This document shows positions 36,001 to 49,487 of a stretch of DNA of 64,000 nucleotides, in pieces. The DNA is from Batrachochytrium dendrobatidis JAM81. Taxonomy: Eukaryota > Chytridiomycota > Chytridiomycetes > Rhizophydiales. How positions within the stretch are numbered: position 1 is the stretch's first letter; every line of letters begins with the position of its first letter. Position numbers and translations under genes: made by a program. The notes under the pieces were generated by a model that saw only the letters and a list, made by a program, of their open reading frames with translations, did not search any database and was not told the origin of the DNA. The DNA lies in the NCBI RefSeq assembly GCF_000203795.2, contig NW_006281104.1:921322-985321 (forward strand), given 5' to 3'.

Positions 36001-37265
36001 TCCAAAAATTTAAAGTATAAATAGCTGGGCAAAAAGGTTCAGATGCGGTAGTCAATGCAATCACTACACACCTCAAGAAAGTTGTGTGTGCTAATATTAA
36101 GCACGCCTTGATGAAACGCGCCAGATTTAAACCCAGCAGATAGTTGAATGGGTGAGAGATGTTCAGTATACGTAAACTTTTTATCCACTTCCATTGTATT
36201 TTCATCCTCATCTTCACGAGTTGAGACCATGTCTACAAGTTCAGGATATCCTGGAATAGACTCGACGTATTTACGAAGCGATAGTGCCAAAAGACCATGC
36301 TCGATAGCCTTGTTACGATTATCTCTATCATCTGTGATTAAAACTACAGCATAGGTGGAATTGATGTGTGATGAATACCATTCAACCGCTTTTCGAATTG
36401 CTAATAAATCAGGTTAAAGTTAACATTTGAGTTGGAACTGAACAGCAATATTTGAAATAAAACACAATGTCCAACTCACCTCTATCGTTGCGATCGTTGG
36501 GTGTTTCATTTGGTTCTTGATGAATAAATGTTTCACTAAAAGATTCAAATTGTTAGAATTGTGATGCTTTGGTGTTTACACATGGGTTGGCAAATAATGC
36601 AAAAAACAATGGAGTCGCCTATTGCTTACCGATGATGTTCATTACAAAATACAATAAATCTTCTGGTAGGTTCGTTGATCAAGGCTCTCACACGATTGTA
36701 AACTGGAGTGCTGCGATGACGAAGTTCATCAAGGACTGTTTGCAAGACAATCACATCAACGAATGCAGAGTGTTCCATCACATCAATCTAAAAAACATTT
36801 AATAAAACAGTGAATATGCTAATTGGAATTGACATGTGGTCATTCAATATATATATGCATTGGCAAACCAACAAGTATAATGTACACTTGCAAAAAATAA
36901 ACTCAGATTCCAAGTTGATTGTAAATATATGCAATACCCCATTGGTTTAATTTGATCCAATTGGCATAGTAATTCAGAGTTGATTAAAGGAAATCCAGTT
37001 TTCATTGACAGATTGATTCAACGAAAATAACACAAGTGCACTGACATACCTGATGATACAGAATATTTGTATCAGGTACTACATAGTGCTGTTTAGAAAC
37101 GACTGTTGTAGTGCGAGGAGTTGGACTGAGCAATGTCTGAGTGGAAGGACAATGCTTGCATTTGGGTACTCCACAATACAGGTCATCTCGTAGATAATGC
37201 TCTTTGATGACTTTGATAACAGACCCTTTTTTAGTTTTGCGTACAAATGACTTGCTATGAAGCAT
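33082..37265 (-). CDS. DIS3: Exosome exoribonuclease/endonuclease Dis3 (Rrp44)
   Basis: Catalytic subunit of the RNA exosome. Twelve exons join in phase (37050-37265, 36630-36787, 36480-36535, 36072-36400, 35238-35958, 35074-35142, 34846-34971, 34607-34766, 34337-34491, 34144-34255, 33636-34024, 33082-33497) for 968 residues. The N-terminal Cys motif is [15 protein letters not shown]. The PIN domain has [11 protein letters not shown] and [14 protein letters not shown]. Cold-shock domains include [13 protein letters not shown] and [20 protein letters not shown]. The RNB active site has [10 protein letters not shown] followed by [16 protein letters not shown]. An S1 domain ends the protein. Both nuclease centres look intact. 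Its full length argues for a working gene. Confidence 0.96.
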
Positions 37266-37627
37266 ATAGTGATTTGGATTAAAAGTGATGATAATGTATT
37301 CAAGTTGCAGGAATAAATCGAATTATTATTGCAGATAATTCAATTGGCAATATGCAAGTTTTTCAAATTAAATTTACAAAATAATTTTTTATTTTCAACT
37401 GCAGAAAACTTGAAGTTGGTTGACGACTCAACCAAACTGCAACATTGATTGTGCACATAAAAATGTTGTTGTTGAACAAGTTTTCTTACATACGAATCAC
37501 TGTGTTTCAACAATCGTTGTTTGAGGAACTTCTGCATCGGATTCAATGAATTGTGGCATCTGAACAGTTTGAATCAATAATTTCAATGTTAGATCGACAA
37601 GGAAATATCAACATGTTAAATCTAGTC
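37266..37627. other. Intergenic region between DIS3 and calmodulin-like gene
   Basis: About 360 bp. A 68-codon minus frame at 37340-37546 shows no domain or splice partner. The upstream promoter of DIS3 must lie here. Confidence 0.5.
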
Positions 37628-38083
37628 TTAAATACTTGCAATGATTTTAACAAACTCTTGGTAGCTGACTTGACCATCCTTGTCTTCATCAGCCTCGTGA
37701 ATCATCTCTTCAATCTCTTCATCCGTCAGCTTTTCGCCAATGTTGCCCATGACTACCTTGAGCTCAGCTGAAGTAATAAATCCGTCTCCGTTTTTATCAA
37801 ACATACGGAATGCTTCAACTCTCTCTTCTTCAAAATCAATATCCTTCATTTTCGACGTCATCATTGTCATGAGTTCGTCAAACTCGACCGTGCCATTACC
37901 GTCTGCGTCAAGCTCGTTGATCATTTCCTGGAGCTCCGCTTCGGTAGGATTTTGTCCTAGAGAGCGCATAACTGTATCAAGCTCTTTGGTGGTGATGGTG
38001 TTGTCACCATCTTTGTCAAATAGCGCAAAGGCTTCACGAAACTCTGCTACTTCTTGTGCAGTAAGACCTTCGTATTCGGTAGA
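37628..38083 (-). CDS. Calmodulin-like protein, divergent paralogue (first exon not resolved)
   Basis: The main exon encodes 151 residues with four EF-hands: loops [36 protein letters not shown] and [12 protein letters not shown]. All keep the calcium-binding acids at positions 1, 3 and 12; in the first loop the position-6 Gly is replaced by Asn. It starts after an AG acceptor (38084-38085), so the initiator Met is in a short upstream exon that I could not place within about 38.1-38.3 kb. It differs from the canonical calmodulin at 48.9 kb in the central linker and the C-terminus (FVKIIASI). The shared block [14 protein letters not shown] shows common origin. Confidence 0.85.
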   Translation of the reverse strand, partial: STEYEGLTAQEVAEFREAFALFDKDGDNTITTKELDTVMRSLGQNPTEAELQEMINELDADGNGTVEFDELMTMMTSKMKDIDFEEERVEAFRMFDKNGDGFITSAELKVVMGNIGEKLTDEEIEEMIHEADEDKDGQVSYQEFVKIIASI

Positions 38084-39110
38084 CTACACGTTAGTTTAAA
38101 AAAGTATACAAAAATAAGCTACCACTTCAATATCTTATAAAAATACCAAGCGATGCAAACTCGTTAGATAAAGATGGGATATACACTTGTCTGAGGTACT
38201 TGAAAGTATTTAAACCCAACTGTATGGCAACCAAATGTATTGAAATCACGGTTTATAAACCTAATGGAGGCTAGTCGTTATGTCAGAATGCCTGATCAGG
38301 CATCTGGACATAAATACTTTTTAACCATAGAGTACAAGTAATGATGATTCAGTAGTTACAATACATGGCTGATAGAATTGTATTCCATCATCACTGTAGA
38401 CTCATGGTCAATATATTTTACGATAAAAATGCAAAAGTTGTGCTTGTACAGAATGTACCAATTTTGGTTGTGGATAATATACCAAGAAATAGTAGGTATG
38501 GTAGATATAAAGCATACCATGTATTTGCTGTTGCTGACTTTTATTAACAAATCTGGCCAGGTAGTCAAGCAATAAACTCGCTTTCTTGAATATCAAGATT
38601 TCGCGATATTTGGCAAACTTGTAATCTCATTTCAACCATCTCGAATCGCAACTTATAGTCAAAATAAATGACAAGGTTAAGAGTATAAATAAACCTTGTT
38701 CATTTAAACAGTGTTTCCACCAGTAATAACTACTATTGACTGAAATCAAATGTTGAATGCAATCCATCATGCTGCAACGCACTCGAATCATTATTGCAGT
38801 GATCAAAATGAGTGATCCACTGTGACTTACTGTGCTTTTGAATAAAAGCTGCTATTTTATTTTCATATGCTGGTTGGTTTAAATTTATGCTTTTTTGTAG
38901 TGAGCAAGTTGAAGCAAAATCAATCCGATAATTCAGCATCTAGTCTGTCAGTATAGCACAATCAACTGCATGTCTATATTATGCTCTTCATTAAATGTAA
39001 ACCAAAAATAGATCCAACTTTATTTTTTGCTTAAAATACAACCATATTCGTGAACAAATGATAGAAATCAAGCGCTAGTTAAAGGCAAACATACTGAATA
39101 GTAGATCAAT
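38084..39110. other. Region between calmodulin-like gene and proline dehydrogenase
   Basis: About 1 kb of AT-rich sequence. It must hold the first exon and promoter of the calmodulin-like gene. Short frames at 38356-38596 on both strands overlap and look like chance. No repeat recognised. Confidence 0.4.
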
Positions 39111-41195
39111 CTACTTGGCGCGAAGAAGACCCATGCGAATCTTGAGTTCAGATAAAACGTTTCGTCTATCTTCGCCTACACCACCAATAACAGATGAATT
39201 CTCTTGTGCACGGCGTTGAAGATATGGCACAGTGACTTCAATAGGGCCATATGGAATATACTGATGTTGATCAAAGCATGTTGAGATTTGCACCATTGTA
39301 TGTCAAAAAACCATACGTCACAGTTTGGAGTATAAGAAGCAAGTTACGACATGGTTTCAAGTATTATGGATCACATTTTCAAAAAACAACAGTATTAGTT
39401 TTGAATTGATTTAGAATGGCTATGCATGACACATGCATTGATGAATAAAATACCTTGTATGTTTTAAATCCATGAGACACGAGTGCGTATGCAGTACCAT
39501 CCTGCATACCCATAAGCTGAGCAAATGCAATACATCCGTCATTTGGAGCAATCCCATGCTTTGCCATCAACTTTGTGGCAGCACGAACGGAATCTTTGTT
39601 ATGAGAAGCAATAACAAGTGAAATAGGCTTGATAGATCCGTTAGTAGCAGCCAATTTAATTTTCTCTATTAGGAATGCAACACCACGATTATAATTGGCA
39701 TGTGTGTCCAGAATGGTGGGTTGGATAGGATCTTTTATACCCAATTCGGCTGCACGCTCACGTTCACTGACCATGTACGCACCGCGAACCAGTTTGACAC
39801 CAAATGAGTACCCCATACGTGCAGAATGATTTAAATCTCTTTCAAGACGAGAGTATGCATCGCAAAGATACATTTGATACGTGTTGAAAATAAGTGGTCC
39901 TTTAGAGCCAGCAGCCCGTTCAGATTCAGTCATTTGCTTTATGGTTGAAGGGTTCCATTTTCTGCATAGACCAAGAACAATATTATCGATTGCAGGCTGG
40001 AAATAAGTCTGCTCTGCGTCCATCATAATCTTGACGTTTTTTAATTGGGTATATTCACAGAGTTGGTCAACTTCATGCATCACCAATTCGGCCGTATCAC
40101 AATCATCCATTGTAGCTGGCTGGTTTTCTAGCTGAGAAGATTTGTTCGTGGGTTGATCTACAACGAGTAGTCTGGAATTGGAAACATTAAGCAAAGAAAA
40201 CGCGGTTGTAAGATCCATCCAATCCACCTTTCCATCTTGGTCGGTATCCATAGTAGCAAATAAATGTGTAGATTGTTCAGAAAGTTTAGGAAAAGTTGTT
40301 TTTAAAGAATCGAATTGTTTCATGTCAATCAAGCCGTCCTTGTCGGTATCTGCAGCACAGAATGCATCCTTGAGATGAATCAAAGAATTGGACCATCGCT
40401 GAAGCAGTACGGGAGGAAACAAGGCAGTGATTTTCACAGCAATAAAACTTTCTGGTTGATGTGATGCAATATCTATGGACTGTTTCATGTTCGTTACCAT
40501 ATTCTTGGCATAGTCATGAGCAGCAGCCCCAGAAAGGGATACAGCATTGAGATCTGCTTCGATAGCCAAATCCAAGATCGATCCGATCCCAGCAGTTTGA
40601 AATGCATGCATGGTAGGAAGTACCTCGTTGAGGTTTTCACCGCCTACATAAAGAATCCAAGATGGTTTAATGTATTAGAACAAGATTGTTATATCCAGAC
40701 TATTTAAAACCAATAGCGGGAAGGATTGAGCCATATCAAAGCAACAACACAAGAGTGGATTTTAAAGCAGAGTTGCAGGACAGTCTTCAGACTGGACCAG
40801 ACTGTTGCAAAGCAACACTTACCACAAAAGTGTTTAAAAAAAGTGGCCTTGATCAGTGCATTCAGCGGAGCACTCACTCCGAGCTTATGAGCTGTTTCAA
40901 TCATGGATGGAGCGGCATTCACTAGACCAGGCATGGTACACATTGTAAACACCGTCATGGAATTGATTAATTCTGGAGTGGTTCTGGTTTTATATGGACG
41001 CACGGCAGCATCACTGAATGGATCGTCAGAAGTGGATGCAGTCTGTGTGAGAGTACGAGATGATCCCTTCAAACTAGACAGAAACTGTCCAGATTCTACA
41101 GTCAGTATTCGTCCTCGGAACAAAGATCGAGGATAGATATGAATGGGTTTGGTGGCCAAGAAAGCAGCAGTTGAGTTTATTCTTAATGGAAACAT
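39111..41195 (-). CDS. PUT1: Mitochondrial proline dehydrogenase with internal EF-hands
   Basis: FAD enzyme oxidising proline to pyrroline-5-carboxylate in the mitochondrion. Exons are 40823-41195, 39454-40643 and 39111-39260, in phase, for 570 residues. The N-terminus MFPLRINSTAAFLATK fits a presequence. Catalytic barrel signatures are KIMMDAEQTYFQPAID, FNTYQMYLCDAYSRL, GVKLVRGAYMVSERERA, SLVIASHNKDSVRAA and AFAQLMGMQDG, with YGPIEVTVPYLQRRAQENSS at the end. About residues 215-275 insert two EF-hand loops, DTDKDGLIDMKQ and DTDQDGKVDWMD, into the barrel. Such an insertion is familiar from animal enzymes. The position-12 residues (Gln, Asp) differ from the canonical Glu, so calcium affinity may be weak. 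I picked Met 41195 over an earlier frame start because it gives the presequence. Confidence 0.92.
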
Positions 41196-41357
41196 CTGTA
41201 AGATCAAGTTTAGTTGACCAATCAAGCAATACAGCAATCGACTGTTGCGATTGTTATTTTTTTGTATTAATTAAAACAGCGTCAAGTCGGGTCGATGCAA
41301 TCCAACATTTTGATTTTTATCGGGTTCACGTAAACTATCAACATTGCAAATGTAAAT

Positions 41358-44300
41358 TCATTCTTCAAATCTGGACAAATCCATAGTAAGCACTCTGCTG
41401 CTACACTGATCTTGGTCTCGGTAAACACCAACTAAACTTTCGGCATTTTCATAAAAGGTCGGTTTGAGTGAGATCACTACAAACTGCATCGTATCGGACG
41501 CATGATTCCGAATGTAGTTGGTCACTTTGGCAACGTTGGTGTTGTCAAGAGCTGCATCTACTTCATCCAACACAAAAAATGGTGCTGGACATACACTATG
41601 TACTGCAAACAGGAGTGCAAGTGCTGCCACTGTTTTTTCTCCTCCAGAAAGTTGCTCCATTTCTCTGAATCGTTTCATGGGAGGCATGGCATGGTATTTG
41701 ATGCCGTCTAGATATGGCTCCTAATATAAGGTGTAAGCAATCCATGAAAATGTTTAAATGTTCAGCTGCATGGTAGTTTGAAAAAATAATTTGTATAAAA
41801 CACGTTTACCTCGCTATCTTCCAAACTCAAGTATGCCGTACCACCTACTGGAAATGAGGTGGATATGGTGAGTTCCTTGTAAATGCTATCAATGACGCTC
41901 TCAATATGCAAATAAGCATTGTGGAATAACTCAAATCTAGTTTAAAGCCAAACAAGATACTAGATTAGTTGTCGGTCTGATTATCAAATCAAATTTGTAA
42001 TTACCAAGAACAACTGAGTTTACCTTTGAGTTTTGATTTCTTGAAAACGGTCCTTGGCCTCTTTGGCATCCAACCGAGCCCGTTCGAATTCATCAGCAGT
42101 TTCTTTGAATTTTGTTTCAATATCATCAAGCCGATCGGTCGATCGAACATTTGGTGCAATTCGTTCAATCTCTGCTGTCATTTCCTTGATCTGATCAAGA
42201 AATTCTTGCTCTGTTTCATCGCCACTCTTTTCACGATACATCTTTATCAGCGATTTATAGTTTACTTGAATACGGTGTAAGCGGTTGGCAGTCATATATT
42301 TGGTACCACTACTATCTCCAGATGTTTGCATATCTACATCCATTTGATTAGGGTCTTTTTCCGAGTTTACATTGGCATCTGCTTCCCAATTCTAATACAT
42401 TATAAAAATGATATTGTCAAAAAATAAAGTCACAATTTAAACAAAGCAGCACTAAAACAAACTCACGTCCAGCTCCTCCAAAGTAACATCATTCATCTTT
42501 CTGCCTTCAAGTGGAACTTGAGTATTTTCCATTTTGCACCGACGAAGCACTAAAATCTTTTCAGCTATGCACCGTTCAATCTCTGCTTCCTACATGGTTT
42601 ATAAATCAATTCAGCATCACAAGTCAATCATTACACTCCAAACCGTGCTTTGCTTAAAATAAACATAATAGATCAGTCGTTAAAATGTACCTTGGCTGCC
42701 ATATTTTTAGAAACTAATTCATGATTTTTGTTAAGCTCGGTAATTTCCTTTTTGATTCCTGTAACCAATCCAATATGCTTTTCCATATCTTCGCGAGCAC
42801 TGCACAAGCCTTGATCGGTCAAAGTACACTGGGCTTCGAGCCCGGCGGACTGATGAAGAATAGCATCTTTTTTCGTTTGAAATTCAGACAGCAACACTGT
42901 GTCCGACTGTAGAGTCTCGGAAAGCAAACCAACGCGTGCAGTAAACTCGGACAAACGTTGCTGCTCAAATGTAAGCTGACTTTCAAGTTTGGCATGCTGA
43001 GTGGTCAGTTTCAAACGATGCTCGGCCGTCTCTTGCAACGCTTGAAGTTGATTCTCTTCGTACTCACGAATATTGGCAACATGGATTTTGCGACAAAAAT
43101 CTGCAAACACAGATTGCTCTACATCCATAATTTTCCTATCAGCGTCTTGAACTTGCTCATAGAGAGCACTGGCACTAGCAACCGCCTAATAGGATGATTT
43201 AAGTAGACAATATATTTTTATCAACAGGTATGAGTATTGCAGCTAAATAGTGTTTCATGATCAAAACAAGCAAATAGTGTCGAGATTGCACAGGTATTAG
43301 CAGACAACTATAACATACAGCTTTATGGGTCAAAGACTTATTGTTGATTAAAATGCAAACGTTTTCTAATTCGGTAGAAATAGTGGCTAGTCGGAGATTC
43401 ACTGCTGATAGCTCATCAGCCAAGCCTGTCTGTCGAGATTCTAAAGATAAAATATCAGATTTGATATGATCATCATGGGATGCCTTTCTTTTTTCCTTTT
43501 GAATTTTGATTAGTTGAGCAGTAAGTTCATCATGCGAGCGTTTCAGATCTAAATGTATAAACCACGGTATGTATTAAATATATCAAGTAGCAAAATTTGA
43601 AAATAAAAATGGATCAATGCTACCTTGAATTTCCTTTTCTTCCCAGCGCTTGCCATTGTCAGAATTGACCGACCAGCCACCGGTGATCATGCCAGTCTTG
43701 TGAATCACAGTTCCCTCCAATGTGACGGCTAATTGAAAATAAGAAATGCCAAAGCAAGTTGGAAAGTGAGCCCAAGAGTTAACAATAGCTGAGACGCTTG
43801 ATGAAATGGGTCAATTTACCTTTCACTTCTTGATGTCGTTCATAACAGATATATTTTGCAACATCCATAGAATCGCAAATCAATGCATTTCCACATGCAT
43901 ACAACAAAGCTTTCTCGGCAATTGGCTCAGATTGTATAACATCAATAGCAAGGCGCGCTCCTTTTGCAAACGAGCGATACTTTTCGTTGATAGATTTGGC
44001 TTGAATCGTATCAAGCGGGAGAAATGTGGCCTCGCCGCTTCGCTGTTCCCTCATATACTAAATATGCAATTTAGCAATACATCAACACATTAGAACCAAT
44101 GCTTGATTGTTTCACTTTGCAAAAACTTTTGATCAAATGTACCTTGATGCACTGAATTGCAACCTTTTGCGTGTCCACTACAATCGCATCCATATTTTTA
44201 CCAAATACAATAGATATTGCAAGGTTATACTTTTTCTGTGTTGTTTGACAGAGATCAAACAATCTCCCGTGAACACCTAATTCCAAAAATAAAACCAATG

Positions 44301-46889
44301 TTAGTATTCGTATGCAGCAATATGATGGTTATATTCAACAGTATTGCCATTTGCCTGGAAATAAGCGCTTAAGGGTTTCAAGAGTATCACGAAATTTTTT
44401 GTTTCTTTCCGACTCATGTCGATCAGCACGTTCTTGAAGCAACCGAGAAGAGATTTCGGAGAGCTTTTCAGTAATTTCGCCTTCAATTTGACTAGAATGA
44501 AATTTAAAATATAAGTATCCGACAGAATTCAGATTACTATCAAACATGTACCAGTTGAACCCTTATAGCATACTTTAGACGACGTAGATCAGTATCCATG
44601 TCTAAAAGACATTTCTTAGATGCCTTGAGCTCGTCATCTACCTGACCAAGCTGAGCTGTAATCTTTGAAATATTTAAAATGTATTAGTAGTTAGAGCAAG
44701 AATACCAAGAGTTTTATAGTCAAGTACACATGAAATAATTGTTTCTATACCTTTTCTTTGCGCTGGGTGTGTATTTTTTGGTCGTTTAGTAGCATCGATT
44801 CTTTTGTCTGAAGCTCTTCAAGACCTTCTTGTAAACGTTTACTTGCTTCATTAGCAGTTTGAAGCTGTACTTTTAAAAGTGAAAGCGATTGGCGCTCGGC
44901 AAACAGCTGTGTATCAACTTTGGTTCGCCTAATCGATTTAGTAGATTGATAAAAACAAATGTGTTTGTAATGATTTGAAAAAACAAAATGAATATAGTTT
45001 GATATGCTTTGCAATGTGGTGTTTACATTTGCTTATACTCTTGAAGTTGCAAAGTTCCAAGCGATTTGCTCTGTTTTTTTGTAGCGCGAACTTTCTCTAT
45101 ACAAGTATACATGTTAGAACATGTCTATAGAAAGTTTAAATCTAAAAATGCTGAAATAGTGCTGCCCAACCTTCAAATTGATCCAGTGCTCGTGTCAGTT
45201 TGCCAAAATCCTCTTTAAGCATGTTTACCAATTCAGACTAGCATATCGATGGCGTTACAATGCGTTGGCTAAAAAAACACAGTATAATGTACATCATGGC
45301 ATTTACCTGATTGAGGAGCTCGACCTCGGTTTCGTCCTTGTTTTTCATGGCAATTTTTTGCTTCTTTGTACAATGGCGAATCTGTTCGTCCACACGCAGT
45401 AGATCAGGCTTCAAATCGTCCAATTTTTGCTGTAGTTGCTTTGCATTTCGTTCCAGACGGATTACATCTTTTTGACTTTTGGCAAGCGCCTTGACTTGAC
45501 CTTTTAATCGTGATTTGATCTCAACATGCTGAGTATCAGCATCCGCTACCACTCTGTGATCCATAACAAGCAAATCCTGTTGAGTTTCTGCATGCTTGTC
45601 AAGATGAAACAGTTTCCAAAGTGCAAGTGTTTGAACAAGCTTGTCCTATACGTTTTCAATGTAATGCAAACCATCAGCAACCAGTCAGTTTTAGGTACAT
45701 CTGTAATACGTGTAAATAAGATGAAACATGGACAATAAAAGTATCTCGAGATTACCTTGGACTCCTGGAGCTTCTCAAATCGTTCAGCCTCTTGCTTTTG
45801 TTCTTTGAATTGTTTCATTTCCGCATTCACATTTCGCTTTCGTGAAAAATTCTGTGCTGATGCCTCTGTAGCAATTTCCAGTTCGTTTTTAAGACGGTCA
45901 TACTCGTCTTTGAGTTCAATAGACCTAAAAACACTCGAGTTAATTCAAAAGGCAGTTTATCAAAAAAATGGTGCAAGTCACTGGACAGTTCCAATTATGA
46001 TGGACATACCCACTAATCTGCTCAATAAGACGAGTCAAATCTTTTGGAGATTGTGAAGCAACTGCCTCGACATCGCCTTGAAACACTAGAAAGTTGCGTG
46101 CTTTGACCAGAATGTTTTCCTTTTTCAATGCAGCCAAATACTTTTGATACGTGACAGTGTGTCCTTCCAACCTGTAATCGCTTGATCCGTTGGAATGGAT
46201 GCTGAAAAATGTAGCCATTTTCAAAATCAATTGATTAGTAGTCAACAGTGGAAAGATTGTCCATGTCGTAATGGATACCCATTTATTGATGTGTATAGAT
46301 TCAAAAAATAGATAGAATGCAATTAGGACATACATCCTGGTGAATTGGATCTGGTTGCCTTGACTGGTCTCGTATATGGCCGTCACAGAAGCAGCATTGC
46401 GATTAAAATGGGGTTCTGCACTGTCTGATTCCAAAGGCATATTTTTATCAGAATTATCTCCTGCAGCTCGATAGATTAAATCTCGCAATTGGGTAGAACG
46501 CAAGTGACTCGACTTGACTCCCAAAACAAAACTGATTGCATCCATCAGATTAGACTTTCCTATAAAACGGCAATGCAACACGAGTGAGTGATTAGTAGAC
46601 CAGCATTGATATGTTCATTAAAGTGTGCGATTAAAACAGTCTGATTCTAGGCATTCATGAATGCAATGATTCAATCTTTGGATCGTTTATAAGCAATATT
46701 CTTGTTTGAATAATTACGCAAACACATAAAACAACTCAAGCGGTAGTTTAAATAATAGGAATCCTGAACAGCTTGCATACCCGATCCATTAGGGCCAATA
46801 ACTGCAGTAAAGTTGTAGAATGGACCGAGTGTTTGTTTGCCTTTATAGGACTTGAAGTTTTCTACATCCAGTTGAATCAAATGCCCCAT
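41358..46889 (-). CDS. SMC1: Cohesin subunit SMC1
   Basis: ATPase of the cohesin ring. Start ATG 46889 gives [20 protein letters not shown] and [11 protein letters not shown]. The first intron (46560-46780) splits Walker A, which is completed as [19 protein letters not shown]-head, coiled-coil and hinge segments follow over many short exons. The hinge lies near 43.6-44.3 kb ([47 protein letters not shown]). The C-terminal head has the signature [17 protein letters not shown] and Walker [16 protein letters not shown], ending MDLSRFEE. At least 15 introns interrupt it; most inner borders were not individually fixed. I see no broken motif. Confidence 0.93.
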
Positions 46890-47383
46890 TGTTTTTAACA
46901 CAATGAGTTTCCAATGCCACCTGCTGTTATAAGAAGAGTTGTTGAATAGTTTGAACAATTTGTCCGAATCTTCAAACAATTCAAACATTGATCGTGTTCG
47001 ATCAATTCTCAATGAGCGTTTCTTGTTGGAATGTTTGATATCAAGTGTCAATCGTTACTAGTCTAAAGTCTGTTGAGCATCTTTAATGCATTCATTACAG
47101 TCGTGTCCACATAAAATGACACACTAAATAAGAGTGTCTAATGAATAGTCAGTCTCATGTTTGATGGGTGTCAACTTACTAGACATTGCATAAAAACTGA
47201 ACATGTCTACGCTAGTTTCAGCAAGTCTATTCTAAACACTTTGATTTCCAACAATTATTCAACCATTATCAATTCCAAGGCAATCACTGCAAGATAAATA
47301 TAAATTATATTTTACGTGACTACGGCTGGATTTTTGATGAAAAACTTTTCCCTTGTAAAAAAACTTTCCCTTTTATTGTGTAA
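46890..47383. other. Divergent intergenic region of SMC1 and CGR1-like gene
   Basis: About 490 bp between divergent starts; nearly half is occupied by the 231-bp terminal-repeat element at 47098. Confidence 0.6.
47098..47328 (-). mobile_element. 231-bp MITE-like element
   Basis: Starts CAGTCGTGTCCACATAAAAT after TA and ends ATTTTACGTGACTACGGCTG, an inverted pair matching the family ends. The order of ends is reversed relative to the copies at 16502 and 21899. It is the shortest copy in the window and non-coding. Confidence 0.65.
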
Positions 47384-48362
47384 ATGGGCACGGTGTCTTC
47401 AGCTTATCGTCAAACCACATCTGCTGCAGAAGCTTCATCTGAAGAAGAATCATTAGCACAGAATACAGAAATGCCATCTTCAGAAATAGATTCAAAACCC
47501 TCTCAAGATACAAATGTAGCGACTGATTCCTTGAACATGAAGTCATTGGAACCAGTTTCATCAGTAGCTAATATTCGGAGAGTGCCTGCTTCAGGTATAA
47601 TGACTTGAGCTGATTCATAGAACTAGCATGTGTCATGCAATATCAACTTTGTCTGCCAACTAAAGTGCTGATTCGGCTGGAACCTTGCAAGTGCTAATGA
47701 ATTGTATTTCCCATACACTATACAATCAATTGTAAATGATCTAGGCAGAGTATGGAAAAGTATTCAAACTAAAGCTCATTTTCAGAAACGATCAAACGGA
47801 GAAAAGATGGGTGAGTGTTGGGCTTGACTAATCGAGTGTTTGCTGCATTGTATGCCGAGTTTTGTAGATTGGGTCTTGTATAGTTGTACATCACAACATT
47901 GACAGGATATCATGTCTATGTTGATTTGACGAATTCGAGCCAGCTTATTCATTTTTTCAATTTTAGGATGGGAAAAAAGGCAAAAGGATAGGAAGCAATT
48001 AGATATTCTCAAAACAATGAAGGCAGAGATGGAACAACGACATAAGGAGGAAAAAGACGTAGGTCTACCTTTGGATTTGCTTGACGTACCTCATCTACAT
48101 AAGATTTCTAACACTGTTTCTACTCGACTATCCTTAGCTCAAGAAAAAAAATGCCGAGGAACGCCGAAAACGTAAAGAGGAAAACGAAAAAAAGGCTGAT
48201 GTGGTCCAGCAGGTAAATTTTGGGAAACTGGGTTATATTCGATATATCTTGGATACAACAGTGCTTTTAATATACTTTTTGAAATGCGACTAGATTTCTG
48301 CTGCAAAAGTCAGACGACTAAAAAAGAAGCAGCTACGCAGCCAGAATATTCGCAAGAAATAA
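47384..48362 (+). CDS. CGR1-like rRNA-processing protein
   Basis: Small basic coiled-coil nucleolar protein of the Cgr1/CCDC86 type, needed for 60S pre-rRNA processing in yeast. Exon 1 is 47384-47594, with a Ser/Glu-rich head ending RRVPASG. Later exons are 47967-48058, 48138-48212 and 48294-48362, giving WEKRQKDRKQLDILKTMKAE, KNAEERRKRKEENEKKADV and SAAKVRRLKKKQLRSQNIRK, which match the family pattern. An exon at 47786-47810 (ETIKRRKDG) fits by homology but leaves the frame one base out. Skipping it restores the frame. Either it is skipped, the splice border is unusual, or the sequence has an error. Confidence 0.7.
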
Positions 48363-48450
48363 ATCAACGCAAATGCATGGATTAATTTTTAAAGTGTTAG
48401 TAACTGCTGCCGTCACAACTGCTAGTTAATGTTATTAAAATAAAGTTGAT

Positions 48451-48892
48451 TTAATCGGTTCTTTGTAAACGAGGTTCATATGCAATTCTTTTCATTCTCC
48501 ATGGCCAAGAAAATGGATATGGTTTGATTAGCAATCGTGGCAGTCGACGATCATTATTTTGCAACCGACACGCATAATTCATTTTACTAGATTTGCAGTC
48601 TATACATTGGACTCGACTGTAGCCAGTGACTCGACCATCTACAATAGTGTCATCAGCAGCATTGGGCAGTGTATTCTGGAAAAATACCACGACTTTTGCT
48701 TTTCAACTGGGTCATTTATGCAGATTAGCCAATTTACACCCAATATAGTGATAGACGGACTCGAAAGCTCAAGATTCAAGACACCTTGATACTGTCAACG
48801 AAAATGCAAGTCAGCAGGAAAAAGTTGAAAAAAGCTACTTTATTCAAGGAAGAATTGAGAGCCAGCAACATAATAGACGGCATTTGATTCAT
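48451..48892 (-). CDS. Small putative secreted protein with two exons
   Basis: Unrecognised. ATG 48892 opens 36 codons with a hydrophobic stretch, AFFNFFLLTCIFVDSIK, that could be a signal peptide. A GT-AG intron (48676-48784) joins in phase to 75 more codons. The second part contains RVQCIDCKSSKMNYACRL, with three Cys, and ends in a basic RLLIKPYPFSWPWRMKRIAY stretch. Total length is 110 residues. The gene sits between two well supported genes and the second exon reads like protein, but the first exon is only supported by phase. A mitochondrial ribosomal protein is an alternative. Confidence 0.4.
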
Positions 48893-48899
48893 TTGCTCA

Positions 48900-49487
<588 letters not shown>

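Noticed and set aside
37340..37546. 68-codon minus frame next to DIS3
   Set aside because: Lies in the DIS3 promoter region, with no in-phase link to DIS3 or the calmodulin-like gene.
41171..46056. Many plus-strand frames across SMC1
   Set aside because: They are antisense to well supported SMC1 exons.
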